From the NCBI GenBank assembly GCA_016186945.1, contig JACPKR010000053.1:1-64000 (forward strand): 64,000 bases of DNA, written 5' to 3'. The notes under the pieces are model-generated. The model was not told the origin of the DNA. It was given only the letters and a program-made list of their open reading frames with translations, and did no database searches. Origin of the DNA: Deltaproteobacteria bacterium. GTDB taxonomy: Bacteria > Bdellovibrionota_B > Oligoflexia > Oligoflexales > Bog-1112. Positions 16,337 through 25,226 of the stretch are shown here, in pieces. A program made the position numbers and the translations under genes. Position 1 is the first letter of the stretch. Each line of letters opens with the position of its first letter.

Positions 16337-17740
16337 GTGAGTGATTCACGAGAACACGTTATCAAGTGGTTACATGCGCAGGTGGACATGTTTGCACTGA
16401 TTCTAGCTTGGGTAGGGGCTTATTATCTGCGCTTCTATGGCCCTTTGCCGGTTCCCAAGGGAGTTCCGGAGTGGCAGGTTTACTTCAAACTGCTACCGTT
16501 CATCGTCATCATTTGGTTGCTTGTCTTTAACATGGGAGGCCTTTATAGAAGGAGCATGCGACCCCGTTCTCCTGTTTATGAAGGATTGGATATTTTACAA
16601 CTGTGTATGTTGGCCATTCTTGCCTTTATTGCGACAACCTATTTTTACGAAGAATATCGCTATTCACGGTTAACTCTGTTCTTTTTTGCCATTCTTCATC
16701 CTGTGTTTTTAGTCACGAGTCGAAGCTTTCTGAGGAAGGGTTTGCGGGCTTATCGCAGGAAATATCCTCCGAGGAAAGTTCTCTTGATAGGAGGAGGTGG
16801 CGCCCTTCAGAAAGCATTCGAGATTACAAACTCTCTTGGACTAACAGACGCTGAATTGGTGGGGCTGGTGCCGTTAGGCATTGAAAAACCAAACGAGGAA
16901 CTTTCCAGACGCTGTCGCATCTTCTCTATCCCTGATGACTGGTCACAGTTTTTTAAGCAGCATCCTTGCGAGACGGTGATCCTCGCTCCTCCAAGGGAAG
17001 AACACTCGTTCCTAGACGAAAACTTGGAAAAAATAGCTGAGCATGTTATCGACATCAAAGCCCTTCCCGATTTAAGCTCCTTCACGCGGTTTGCGTCGGG
17101 GATTGAGGTTATAGACAACATAGCGCTTATCAATATCCACGACAGTCCGCTGAAGGGGATAGGGCCTGTAAAGAAGAGAGCGCTCGATCTTCTTGTTGCC
17201 AGTTTATCTCTACTTGTTTTCGGGCCTCTCATGCTCCTTTTAGCAGGACTGACCAAATTAAGCTCAAGCGGACCTATTCTCTACAAGCAGGAACGCATGG
17301 GGTTGGACGGTAAGGTTTTCTCCATTTTCAAGTTCCGCACAATGCCAGTGGGATCGGAGCAGAAAACAGGTGCGGTATGGGCCAGCAAACAAGATGATCG
17401 TGCGACGTTTGTGGGACGCCTGATGCGCACGACAAGTCTGGATGAACTGCCCCAGCTCTTTAACGTCATGCGAGGGGAAATGAGCCTTGTTGGTCCACGT
17501 CCTGAGCGTCCTGTTTTTGTCGAGACGTTCCGCAAGAATGTACCTGGCTATATGCTTCGTCATAAAGTTAAAGCAGGGATGACAGGATGGGCACAAGTTA
17601 ACGGGTGGAGGGGAAACACAAGTGTTGAAAAGAGAATCGAATGTGATTTGTTTTATATACAAAATTGGTCGGTTTTGTTTGACATAAAAATCCTAATTCT
17701 CACTCTTTTCCGAGGTTTTCTCAACCCTAACGCGTATTGA
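16337..17740 (+). CDS. Undecaprenyl-phosphate sugar phosphotransferase (WcaJ/EpsE-type)
   Basis: 467 residues from a GTG two bases after the glycosyltransferase stop. Four N-terminal membrane helices (~15-130), a CoA-binding-like domain with KVLLIGGGGALQKA, one more helix (LLVASLSLLVFGPLMLLLAGL) and the C-terminal bacterial sugar-transferase domain: RMGLDGKVFSIFKFRTM, LPQLFNVMRGEMSLVGPRPE and KVKAGMTGWAQVNGWRG. It transfers a sugar-1-phosphate to undecaprenyl phosphate as the first step of exopolysaccharide or O-antigen synthesis. Confidence 0.93.
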   Translation: MSDSREHVIKWLHAQVDMFALILAWVGAYYLRFYGPLPVPKGVPEWQVYFKLLPFIVIIWLLVFNMGGLYRRSMRPRSPVYEGLDILQLCMLAILAFIATTYFYEEYRYSRLTLFFFAILHPVFLVTSRSFLRKGLRAYRRKYPPRKVLLIGGGGALQKAFEITNSLGLTDAELVGLVPLGIEKPNEELSRRCRIFSIPDDWSQFFKQHPCETVILAPPREEHSFLDENLEKIAEHVIDIKALPDLSSFTRFASGIEVIDNIALINIHDSPLKGIGPVKKRALDLLVASLSLLVFGPLMLLLAGLTKLSSSGPILYKQERMGLDGKVFSIFKFRTMPVGSEQKTGAVWASKQDDRATFVGRLMRTTSLDELPQLFNVMRGEMSLVGPRPERPVFVETFRKNVPGYMLRHKVKAGMTGWAQVNGWRGNTSVEKRIECDLFYIQNWSVLFDIKILILTLFRGFLNPNAY

Positions 17741-17765
17741 CAAGGTCCGAAATCTTCCCGACAGA

Positions 17766-17794
17766 TTGTTTCAAAACGGTAATTCTTTTACAAT
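17766..17794 (+). promoter_or_regulatory. Putative sigma70 promoter of the response-regulator gene
   Basis: TTGTTT (17766-17771), 17-bp spacer, TACAAT (17789-17794), about 45 bp before the ATG at 17840. Confidence 0.45.
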
Positions 17795-17839
17795 ATTGAT
17801 AGACAAATCTCCTACCCTATATTCAATTCCGGGGTCAAA

Positions 17840-18544
17840 ATGGCGAAAGAACTTGGGGTTTGCGTCATAATCCTAGAGGCAGAGTCCGTTTCTAAAACCC
17901 TCTTGGAGGAAAGCACCCAGTACGCAGTGAAAGTTTTCCGAAATTTTGAAGATCTCCTTAAGGCAACTATGCTCGAAAGACCGATCGCCTTCTTCTTTGA
18001 CTTGGAGCATACGGGCAAGGATCAGCTGTTGGCACACTTGCCCCAGATACGGGAAAATTGGCCTGTGTGCCCACTCTTCGTAATCTCAGGGGAGGCCAGG
18101 GAAGACGTTCTTGCGGAAGTACTGAGGTTTGGAATTGACGATTTTGTGCTGAAACCCTTGCAAGGTGACAGAGTTCGTCTGCGTCTAAATGCCAGACATC
18201 TTCAGCGCAGCATGGAGAAAAGGAGTGCAATCGCCGTTTCCGATCTTGTTGTTGATCCGACTGCGCGCAGCTTAAAAAATCTGAAAAACAACAAGATCAA
18301 ATATCTTTCTCCCATTGAAATCAACCTTCTGTCCGTGTTGTTAAGTTCGATGGGTCAAGCGATTTCTCGCGAAAGGGTGAAACGAGATTGTTGGGGGACC
18401 AACTCAGTAAGCGACAATGCGCTCAACAGGAAACTATTCGAGGTCAGGAAGGCCCTTCAACAGATCGATTCAGAACTCACCATCAAGACCCTCTACGGGT
18501 CCGGTTATGCCCTCCAAAAAAAGGATAAGATTCCCAAAGCGTAA
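17840..18544 (+). CDS. OmpR-type response regulator
   Basis: 234 residues. Receiver-like domain with probable acceptor Asp54 in AFFFDLEH, Ser in VISGEA, and Lys105 in DFVLKPL; the usual acidic pair near residue 10 reads EAE (13-15). The C-terminal winged helix (~140-230) contains LSPIEINLLSVLL, SREIV-like ISRERVKRD and LYGSGYAL. No histidine kinase gene is adjacent, so it is an orphan. It follows the exopolysaccharide genes but appears to have its own promoter. Confidence 0.85.
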   Translation: MAKELGVCVIILEAESVSKTLLEESTQYAVKVFRNFEDLLKATMLERPIAFFFDLEHTGKDQLLAHLPQIRENWPVCPLFVISGEAREDVLAEVLRFGIDDFVLKPLQGDRVRLRLNARHLQRSMEKRSAIAVSDLVVDPTARSLKNLKNNKIKYLSPIEINLLSVLLSSMGQAISRERVKRDCWGTNSVSDNALNRKLFEVRKALQQIDSELTIKTLYGSGYALQKKDKIPKA

Positions 18545-18548
18545 GTAA

Positions 18549-18692
18549 GTCATGCGTAAGCCACTTGGGGCAAGGATGTGGTTTGGAGGAAACTGCGCAG
18601 CTGGTTCCTCCAAGAAATCCGGGGGAGGCGACGCTTCACTCGCCCCCCCAAACCCCCCTCTCCCTATTTGCCCCAAGTGACTTACGCATTAC
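18549..18692 (-). mobile_element. Family A element, full-length copy A4
   Basis: About 144 bp with both inverted termini (left GTCATGCGTAAGCCACTTGG, right CTTACGCATTAC), core hairpin at the left and C-rich arm at the right. Flanks share GTAAGTC (18545-18551 and 18694-18700), a possible target duplication if the left end is slightly damaged. Between convergent genes. Confidence 0.9.
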
Positions 18693-18706
18693 GGTAAGTC
18701 GTCTTT

Positions 18707-20848
18707 TCAGTTTGCACCCAGCTCCTTCCCCTTGTATTCAAATGCCACGAGAGGGGTCGGCCTCTTTTCGTAGAGAAGCTGGTAGATGGCATAATTCCTC
18801 AAGACATTCTTGATATAGTTTCTAGTCTCCTGGTAGGGAATGGACTCCACGAATTCGATCGGCGAAAGGTGCCCACGCAGCTTGATCCAGTGTCTAGTGA
18901 CAGCTTCCCCCGCATTATAAGCACTGAGAGCATAGTCAAGGCGATGGTCGAAAATCTCCAGAAGATCCGAGAAGGTTTTTATACCAAGAGCCAGGTTATC
19001 CTTCGCCTTGAGCAGGTCAAAATCGTTCAGCCCCAAACTTCCAGCAGTTCTCCGTGCGGTTGGCTCGATGAGTTGCATAAGACCGTACGCTTGGGCAGGT
19101 GAGCGGGCGTCTGGATTGAAGGCGCTCTCTTGGCGAATGATCGCAAGGACCATAAAGGCAGAAAGGGCGGAAGACTGCTCGGTAAGAACGTTCCTGATCA
19201 GGTCGAGCCTATATGCTGGAAAAAGACCCTGCCAAGTAAGTTTTGCTCGCAAATGAGGAAAGCTTCCCAACAAACGAGCCATACTTAGCGCTTGCCCGTG
19301 GTCAAATTGAAGGCCATTAAATTCAGCGGTAAGATACAGCATAAACGTCTCATTGCCCTCATCGAAGGGGAACGTCATGAGGAGTTTCCAGGCGTCTTCT
19401 TGCAAATCGAAGGCTCGAAGTTCCTTGTATATACGAAGTTTGCTCAACGTTTTTATATTGGCTCTAAATTGCTGATAGGCTGTTTCCTGATAGAAAGGAC
19501 GATGGGACAATCTTGTGAGCAAGACGTCTTCCGAAATCCCCCATTCGTCAAGCACCATGAGCGTATAAAAGTTTAACGGATGTTTTTCCGTAAACGTTTG
19601 AGCGAGACTCCTCACCTCTCCCTCTGCTTTTTCTTTCCTAGCAAGCTGCAAATTGAAATATTCGCATGTCGACGCGTAGCGTCCGCCAGGATATTCCCGT
19701 AGGTAACTTGCGAAACGTTCAGCAGCTTGTCCATGTTTAGCAAGATAACTTGTCCAGGCGATTCGGAATTGGGCTAGTTCACGCAAGGGTTGTTCATCCG
19801 AAAGGTCGAGGAACTTACGAAACGATTTGATGGCCTCCCTGTAGTCACTCGCATCTTCCTGAATGCGACCAAGATTGAAAAGCACTTTGGGAACGGAAGG
19901 GTGACCGTTGTAACGTTTCAGAAAAGCAAGGCTCAGTTGTTCTGCTTCCTTAAGCTTCTGCCGTTTCCACAGTTTGTCGATCAGTATCTCCACCCACTGT
20001 GGGGCAAAAGTGGGCATTGCTTTCTCGAATTCCCCCGCAAATCTGTGCTCCTGGGAACTTAGAGACACCTTTGTCGAGAGAGAGTCGTAGAGACTCAAAG
20101 CTACATTGAAGGTCTTTTCAGCGACACTGAAAAATGGGTGCTTTTTCAGGTAATCCATCGCGGCTCTCGTTTTGTCGAGCATGCTTTCCTGATCGAAAGG
20201 GAGAGAGGAAGGTGTTTCCTTGGGACGTGGGATGCTTATCCGCTCATCTTCCAAGGCAATAATAATGAGCCTCTGCCAGGAAGGAGGCTGCGGCAAATGT
20301 TGGAGGATGCTTCCCTCATTTCGAAACAAGGAGGGGTACTGTTTGACAAGCCTTAGAAAGGCGGTCGTCTGGTGAGTCTCAAAGAGAGACTGTGCGTAAT
20401 AAAAAACCCAACGAGGAGTACTTAGGTCCTGCTCGGGAAGTTTGTCGATAGCGTTGAGGACAGTGAAGTAACGCTTAAGGGCAAAGGCGGTCTCGATCAC
20501 ATCCTTGTAGGTTGCAAACAGGGCCTCTTTCAAAAAGTCCGCGGAAGGCATGCTGTGTAATGCATGTTTAAGGTCAACAAGGGCGGACTCCAAACTTGCT
20601 AGCTTTTTCTCTCCGTTTTCCTTCTCCGCAATGAGTCTCTGTGCCAGACCCCTGTAGTAGAACAGATAGCCCCTGCTGGTGAAGGAAGCCAGATCGAAGG
20701 CGGCAAGTGGGTTTTCCGACAAGGATTGCTTTGAATCGATCGCCGTCCGTATTTGATCCAGACCTCGTTTTACATCGGCGAGATTTTCTTGTGAAAAGCC
20801 TAGCGATGGAAAAAAGGCGGCAAAGATGGCCATATGCTGTATTTTCAT
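18707..20848 (-). CDS. Periplasmic lytic transglycosylase (Slt-type) with TPR-like domain
   Basis: 713 residues. Signal peptide (MKIQHMAIFAAFFPSLGFS), a long alpha-solenoid/TPR-like middle, and a C-terminal SLT domain with IIRQESAFNP (catalytic Glu near 572), SPAQAYGLMQLIEPTA, NLALGIKTF and YALSAYNAGE, all classical. It cleaves peptidoglycan glycan strands, releasing anhydromuropeptides. AGGAG eight bases before the ATG supports the start. Convergent with the response-regulator gene across repeat A4. Confidence 0.93.
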   Translation of the reverse strand: MKIQHMAIFAAFFPSLGFSQENLADVKRGLDQIRTAIDSKQSLSENPLAAFDLASFTSRGYLFYYRGLAQRLIAEKENGEKKLASLESALVDLKHALHSMPSADFLKEALFATYKDVIETAFALKRYFTVLNAIDKLPEQDLSTPRWVFYYAQSLFETHQTTAFLRLVKQYPSLFRNEGSILQHLPQPPSWQRLIIIALEDERISIPRPKETPSSLPFDQESMLDKTRAAMDYLKKHPFFSVAEKTFNVALSLYDSLSTKVSLSSQEHRFAGEFEKAMPTFAPQWVEILIDKLWKRQKLKEAEQLSLAFLKRYNGHPSVPKVLFNLGRIQEDASDYREAIKSFRKFLDLSDEQPLRELAQFRIAWTSYLAKHGQAAERFASYLREYPGGRYASTCEYFNLQLARKEKAEGEVRSLAQTFTEKHPLNFYTLMVLDEWGISEDVLLTRLSHRPFYQETAYQQFRANIKTLSKLRIYKELRAFDLQEDAWKLLMTFPFDEGNETFMLYLTAEFNGLQFDHGQALSMARLLGSFPHLRAKLTWQGLFPAYRLDLIRNVLTEQSSALSAFMVLAIIRQESAFNPDARSPAQAYGLMQLIEPTARRTAGSLGLNDFDLLKAKDNLALGIKTFSDLLEIFDHRLDYALSAYNAGEAVTRHWIKLRGHLSPIEFVESIPYQETRNYIKNVLRNYAIYQLLYEKRPTPLVAFEYKGKELGAN

Positions 20849-20863
20849 GAGATAAGCTCCTAC

Positions 20864-20892
20864 TTGACAGGAAGCAGGTCGGATTCTACTAT
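20864..20892 (+). promoter_or_regulatory. Promoter of tRNA-Ala
   Basis: TTGACA (20864-20869), 17-bp spacer, TACTAT (20887-20892); predicted start about 8 nt before the tRNA. Confidence 0.7.
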
Positions 20893-20906
20893 CAGCGTTT
20901 TCGTGT

Positions 20907-20982
20907 GGGGCATTAGCTCAGTTGGTAGAGCGCTACAATGGCATTGTAGAGGTCAGCAGTTCGATTCTGCTATGCTCCACCA
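20907..20982 (+). tRNA. tRNA-Ala (anticodon GGC)
   Basis: 76 nt with a 7-bp acceptor stem (GGGGCAT/ATGCTCC), D-loop AGTTGGTAGA, anticodon stem CTACA/TGTAG with loop ATGGCAT giving GGC, T-arm GTTCGATTC, and encoded CCA (20980-20982). Reads GCC/GCU alanine codons. Confidence 0.97.
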
Positions 20983-20989
20983 GTCCCGC

Positions 20990-21140
20990 TCCTCCCCTGG
21001 GATTTCTTGGAGGAAACAGCTGCGCAGTTTCCTCCAAACCACCTCCTTGCCCCAACCGGCTTACGCCTCCAAACCACTTCCTTGCCCCAACCGGCTTACG
21101 CCTCCAAACCACTTCCTTGCCCCAAACGGCTTACGCATTA
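20990..21140 (+). repeat. Family A copy A5 with internal expansion
   Basis: The core hairpin (21008-21035) is followed by three tandem copies of the right arm and the element ends in CTTACGCATTA. The left terminus and G-rich arm are missing. Directly downstream of tRNA-Ala. Confidence 0.88.
21031..21135 (+). repeat. Three perfect-register tandem repeats of 35 bp
   Basis: Units 21031-21065, 21066-21100 and 21101-21135, each beginning CCTCCAAACCAC and ending GGCTTACG, differing at one or two bases. They duplicate the right arm of family A copy A5. Confidence 0.95.
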
Positions 21141-21193
21141 TATAACAAGATATCAGGGTTACGTTCGCAAATCACTGCACGGGGTTATTTGAC

Positions 21194-22387
21194 ATGGAAC
21201 AAGGCGATCGGAACGAAATGAATGCAAAAGTTTGGCATTACAGTGCATTATCGGCAGCTTTATTGGGTGTTTTCCTTTCTCTCTATGCGACTTGGCATTA
21301 CCGAGAGCTACGCATGGCGGGAAAAACGGACGCACTTTGCAATATCAACCAGCAATTCAACTGCGATCAGGTGGCGTTGAGTGTTTACGCCGAGTTTCTG
21401 ACGATCCCTTGGGGAATTTGGGGCCTTGCATTTTTCGTCACCTTGTTGGTTCTCCTCGCTTTGAGTCTTTTCAAACCCCAGACCAGGGAGGAACAAGCTC
21501 TCGCTTACTCGTTTTGGGTGGGAATCGGCATTCTGGCCTCCTTGTCGCTAGGTTTAGTTTCCTGGCTCGGCATCGGAGGCTGGTGCTTGGTTTGCATCGG
21601 AGTTTATGCGACAAACCTCGCTCAGGCCGTTCTCCTTTTGGTGGGGTTCAAGAAAAAAATCCTCACGTTCTCCTTTTCGTGGAAGCGCCTATACTCGGGA
21701 TTGATCACATCTGCCATGAGCTTTTCCGCTGTTTTGATTGCTAACAACATCATAGGGGAAAAAGACCCCACTCCCCTTCCCACATTGGAAGAAGTCCTCG
21801 AAGGACGGAAGGTCGAAGTTCCTCAGGCCGACATTCCTATTGCCCTCACCCCATACAGTGGCATGGGAGAAGACTACAGAAAAGGGTCCGATCAGGCTCG
21901 GGTGACGATGGTCGTATTTTCAGATTTTCAATGTCCTGCCTGCCGGGCTTTTGCTGAAGGTGTGGAAGAATTGATAAGTTATTTCGGGGACAATTTGCGA
22001 GTCGTCTTTCGGAATTACCCGCTTGATCAAGCCTGCAACCCTGGCATCCCCAGGCCCTTGCATGTTTTCGCTTGCAAGGTGGCCGTTCTAGCGCGTTGTG
22101 CAGGACAGTACGGGAAGTTTTGGAGCTTTCACGATACAGCGTTCAAAAAGCAAAGCGAGCTGTCGGAAGCTGCCATCATGGGTTGGGCAAAAGGTGTGGG
22201 CCTATCTGAAGAACAAATCCAAGCGTGCTTGAACGATAAGAGCCAAGTTGAGAAAATCAGGGACGATATCGTCTTGGGAAACAAATTGCGCATAGACGGC
22301 ACCCCTAGCGTTTTTGTGAACGGACGACGCCTTCCCCCCTCGCTTGAAGAAATCAAAACTGAGATCCAGAGTTTGTTGGAACATTAG
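21194..22387 (+). CDS. VKOR-DsbA-type fusion: disulfide bond formation protein
   Basis: 397 residues. The N-terminal vitamin-K-epoxide-reductase domain (~12-160, several membrane helices) has the loop Cys pair C49/C57 and active-site CLVC (131-134). The C-terminal thioredoxin/DsbA domain has active-site CPAC (247-250) and a cis-Pro loop GTPSVFVNG (~373). In such proteins VKOR reoxidises the fused thioredoxin domain and passes electrons to quinone, replacing DsbB/DsbA. Met9 (21218) is an alternative start. Two unknown genes follow with 3- and 2-bp gaps, forming an operon. Confidence 0.93.
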   Translation: MEQGDRNEMNAKVWHYSALSAALLGVFLSLYATWHYRELRMAGKTDALCNINQQFNCDQVALSVYAEFLTIPWGIWGLAFFVTLLVLLALSLFKPQTREEQALAYSFWVGIGILASLSLGLVSWLGIGGWCLVCIGVYATNLAQAVLLLVGFKKKILTFSFSWKRLYSGLITSAMSFSAVLIANNIIGEKDPTPLPTLEEVLEGRKVEVPQADIPIALTPYSGMGEDYRKGSDQARVTMVVFSDFQCPACRAFAEGVEELISYFGDNLRVVFRNYPLDQACNPGIPRPLHVFACKVAVLARCAGQYGKFWSFHDTAFKKQSELSEAAIMGWAKGVGLSEEQIQACLNDKSQVEKIRDDIVLGNKLRIDGTPSVFVNGRRLPPSLEEIKTEIQSLLEH

Positions 22388-22390
22388 CAC

Positions 22391-23179
22391 ATGGATGTAA
22401 AATTCGAGTCCGACTTTCAGAAGAAAATCTTGGCGGTTTCGTTCCCGAAAATGACCGTTCTGGGCAACGTCTCGGATGTTGAGAGCTGGCGCAAGCTCTG
22501 GATGGAGCAACTGAAGGCCTGGCACTCTCCTTATAAGGCGATTATCGACTGCTCGCATCTGCGTATTGCTTCTGATTCAGAGGTACAGAAAGCCTTGGAG
22601 CGGATGTTCAATTTCCTTGCCCGTTTTTTTCTTAAAAAAGTTGTGGGCTGGGGAAATGGGAAAGGGCTGGAGCATCTGCCTTTCGAAGTTTTGGCAGAAG
22701 AAGAGGAAGCTTTGGCTGCCTTGGGACTTAGGGAAAAACAGCCTCGTAAAGCTTCAGAGGACTTCCGCTCTCTGATACATCTGGACAATCACTTCGAGCA
22801 GAAAGTCGTCGAGCTGAGCTTCGCTGAACCTGTCGCGTTGGACAAGGGTCGATTGGTGGTTCTGAAATCCAAACTTACAAACAACCTCATGCAATGGCAC
22901 TCCCACTGGAACCTGCTGATTGATTGCACTAACCTTGAAATCCCCCCGGAACTCAACGAGCCGTTTCAAGCCATGATTCGCTTTTTCAAAGGATTCTTCC
23001 TCAGTGAGATGGTAGGCTACCACCCGCAAGGAAAGGGAAAATCTTATCCGTTTCCCACCTTTCGTGCCCGTCATCGAGCAGCAGCACACCTAAAAAGCGA
23101 TACTCTGGAATCCGGACGAGATGCTAACTGCGCCGAGCGAAAAGAACATGAAATATACAAAGCTCCTAAGGGACACTGA
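22391..23179 (+). CDS. Protein with two STAS-like repeats, function unknown
   Basis: 262 residues, no signal peptide. It contains an internal duplication: residues ~1-105 and ~120-225 both show F-x-x-K/V-V-x-L-S-F, W-x-x-x-W/H, an I-D-C-(S/T)-x-L strand and a K/F-F-L-x-x-V-x-G segment ending LPF/YPF. The IDCSHL/IDCTNLEI strands recall STAS (anti-sigma-antagonist) domains, but the expected phospho-Ser helix is not evident. It starts 3 bp after the VKOR-DsbA stop. Family assignment is tentative. Confidence 0.6.
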   Translation: MDVKFESDFQKKILAVSFPKMTVLGNVSDVESWRKLWMEQLKAWHSPYKAIIDCSHLRIASDSEVQKALERMFNFLARFFLKKVVGWGNGKGLEHLPFEVLAEEEEALAALGLREKQPRKASEDFRSLIHLDNHFEQKVVELSFAEPVALDKGRLVVLKSKLTNNLMQWHSHWNLLIDCTNLEIPPELNEPFQAMIRFFKGFFLSEMVGYHPQGKGKSYPFPTFRARHRAAAHLKSDTLESGRDANCAERKEHEIYKAPKGH

Positions 23180-23181
23180 CT

Positions 23182-23415
23182 ATGGTTGAGATCTATTACG
23201 AACAAAACACAATGGTTCTGCAAGCGAGAAGTTCTGAACTTCTCATCATTCCCACTCACGTCGAAAAGTTACAGACTTTGAAAGATATCAAGGAATTTGC
23301 AGAGTACTTCCTGAGCAAGGCTCTCGTGAACAGACCCGCACGCAAACTTTTTTCCTCCTGGCTTCGCAAAGAACCGGGTCTGTGGGAGCGCGTGTTTAAG
23401 AGGATCCACGCATAG
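23182..23415 (+). CDS. Small unknown protein, third gene of VKOR operon
   Basis: 77 residues, starting two bases after the STAS-like gene. Basic C-terminus (RKLFSSWLRKEPGLWERVFKRIHA); no membrane segment or recognised family. The tight spacing makes it a credible gene. Repeat A6 begins just after its stop. Confidence 0.6.
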   Translation: MVEIYYEQNTMVLQARSSELLIIPTHVEKLQTLKDIKEFAEYFLSKALVNRPARKLFSSWLRKEPGLWERVFKRIHA

Positions 23416-23417
23416 CT

Positions 23418-23468
23418 GGATTTCTTGGAGGAACCAGCTGCGCAGTTTCCTCCAAACCACCTCCTTGC
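23418..23468 (+). repeat. Family A partial copy A6
   Basis: GGATTTCTTGG, core hairpin, and CAAACCACCTCCTTGC, without termini; between convergent genes. Confidence 0.88.
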
Positions 23469-23478
23469 GGCAGCTTTA

Positions 23479-24240
23479 CTAAAAGGAAATTTTGATCGTG
23501 TTTTTGAATTCCATATCTTGCTTTTTCACAGAGTCAGGTGGAAGGGAATCGCGGAAAGTTTCCAGAGAGAGTTCAAAGGAAAGGGCCGACAAGATCTTGA
23601 ATTCCCATCCCAGCTCACTGAGAATCCTGTAGTCCTTGAATTCACTAAGGAGGGGCTGGTAGTACATAACAAGTGATACGTTGAGGTCTTTCTTGAAAGT
23701 ATGGTGGAAATATAGGTAGCTTGAAAGTCGCTGCTTGCTTCGTTTCTCTCCTGCATCGGGAAACGCGCCCTCTCCAAGACGTTCTGCTTCCAATAGATAG
23801 GCCATGCCAAGGAAAACGGCGCTGTAGGAGTCCTCAAAGAGGTCAAAGCGGGGCCCAATGCCTGCAACGTTTCTGGTAAGCAGTCGTTGTTGTTCATTGA
23901 AGGCGTGTTGAATGAAAACTTCGCTATTGACTAGCTCAGTGATGCGAAAGCGATGGCGAAGATGTTGCATGGCTTCTTTTGTATTCACCTGTTTTGCTTT
24001 GGTTCCGTAACTTTGGTCGATAGCGGTTATGATCTCGTGCTTTCCAAGATGAAAAATGGAAGTCAGCTCGCCTTCATATTTTTCAACTTCGCTATTTCCT
24101 GTCTTTGCCTCGATTTTAAGCTTGAAATTTCCGGTGTGCAGTCGCTCAGCATCGTGCTCTGATCGTTTTTGTATGTCGAAAATGTTGCTGAAGGATGGTG
24201 TAGTGAACATCAGAGCTAGTGCAATGAAGTGGATTTTCAT
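23479..24240 (-). CDS. Outer-membrane beta-barrel protein, DUF481 (YdiY-like)
   Basis: 253 residues. Signal peptide MKIHFIALALMFTTPSFS, then GNFKLKIEAKTGNSEVEKYEGELTS-type strands characteristic of DUF481, alternating aromatic strands through the rest and a C-terminal Phe (KISF), the outer-membrane sorting signal. Function of the family is unknown; the E. coli relative is salt-inducible. Confidence 0.75.
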   Translation of the reverse strand: MKIHFIALALMFTTPSFSNIFDIQKRSEHDAERLHTGNFKLKIEAKTGNSEVEKYEGELTSIFHLGKHEIITAIDQSYGTKAKQVNTKEAMQHLRHRFRITELVNSEVFIQHAFNEQQRLLTRNVAGIGPRFDLFEDSYSAVFLGMAYLLEAERLGEGAFPDAGEKRSKQRLSSYLYFHHTFKKDLNVSLVMYYQPLLSEFKDYRILSELGWEFKILSALSFELSLETFRDSLPPDSVKKQDMEFKNTIKISF

Positions 24241-24297
24241 CTTGGTGAACTCGCTATGTGGTGTTTACAGTGATTATACCACAGAACGGTTCAGCTG

Positions 24298-25083
24298 CTA
24301 TTTCGCCAGGATAGCAACTGCGAGAGAAAATGCTTGTGCTGGAGCGACGGGGGCTTTGAAATCAAGATGAAACAGGTCGGCTTCCTTATCTGCTACAAAC
24401 TGAACATACGGCCTCCATTCATGTTCCAAAATCATATTTTTGACAGACGGCCGATAGATAGGCCTTTCTTCAAACTGATAGGCTTGTCCCTCTGCCATTT
24501 TGGTCAAGTACATGGGCACAGGTAGGCCTTCACTATTGTCAAAGAGGAAGTTTGCTTTTACTTTCAGCGCTCCACCGAAAAACGGCCGGCTCACGGAAGT
24601 CACGGCAAGAATTTTGTCTTTTTGCGGAGCTACTCTAAGAATCGCCTTCTGCTCTGAGGGAACAAGTGTCAGACGAAGTTCAGCGACTCCATTGGGTCGC
24701 CATTTGACCTCCGCAATTTTTTCCCACACTTCCGGACTACCAGTAGTTTTTTCTTCAAGTCTTTCAACCATCCAGTAGCCTTGTTCCTGTTTGCGAGCTT
24801 GAAGAAGGAATTTATTGGTAGCTCCTGGCCAAAGTGTTTGTTTCGATTCAAGCAACATAACGATTCGAGCTTCTTCTCTAAGAATAGCGGTAAAGATGGT
24901 ATGCTGGGATTTATTTTGGAAAAGGGCTTTAAGTTGGTTACTGCGATAGGAGTTTTCAGCAGCATTGATTCCCCCCGCCCATTCTTTCACTTTGCCGGCA
25001 TGAGCAGGGCATGCCATGCTTGCGAAATAGAATGCGAGCGTTCCGACCGAGAGAAACTGTAAGGATTGTTTTAAGAGTTTCAT
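24298..25083 (-). CDS. Secreted protein, function unknown
   Basis: 261 residues from ATG 25083, preceded by GAGGGGG; an upstream in-frame Met at 25119 would precede the signal peptide and is unlikely. Signal peptide MKLLKQSLQFLSVGTLAFYFASMACPAHA. The mature part is beta-rich with a Trp/Pro-rich middle. No recognised domain. Divergent from the next secreted protein. Confidence 0.7.
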   Translation of the reverse strand: MKLLKQSLQFLSVGTLAFYFASMACPAHAGKVKEWAGGINAAENSYRSNQLKALFQNKSQHTIFTAILREEARIVMLLESKQTLWPGATNKFLLQARKQEQGYWMVERLEEKTTGSPEVWEKIAEVKWRPNGVAELRLTLVPSEQKAILRVAPQKDKILAVTSVSRPFFGGALKVKANFLFDNSEGLPVPMYLTKMAEGQAYQFEERPIYRPSVKNMILEHEWRPYVQFVADKEADLFHLDFKAPVAPAQAFSLAVAILAK

Positions 25084-25226
25084 TTTTCCCCCTCTAACTT
25101 TCAAAAAAGCACAGGACATTGTTAGCAGACTATTCTAATGATTTCAATTTGTTAATTTCATTTCTAAATTTTTTTTTGTGGACATATTCTACCCTCGCGC
25201 ATAAAAGCAGAGAGGGAGGATGGACG

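Noticed and set aside
18541-18700. Perfect 8-bp target duplication at copy A4
   Set aside because: Only seven bases (GTAAGTC) match and only if the left terminus lost three bases, so it was noted but not counted as proof.
21031-21135. CRISPR-like tandem repeat
   Set aside because: Units are contiguous with no spacers and derive from family A; no cas genes in the window.
21007-21192. Coding frame across the 35-bp tandem repeats
   Set aside because: Low-complexity translation of repeat DNA, no ribosome-binding site, overlaps the family A element.
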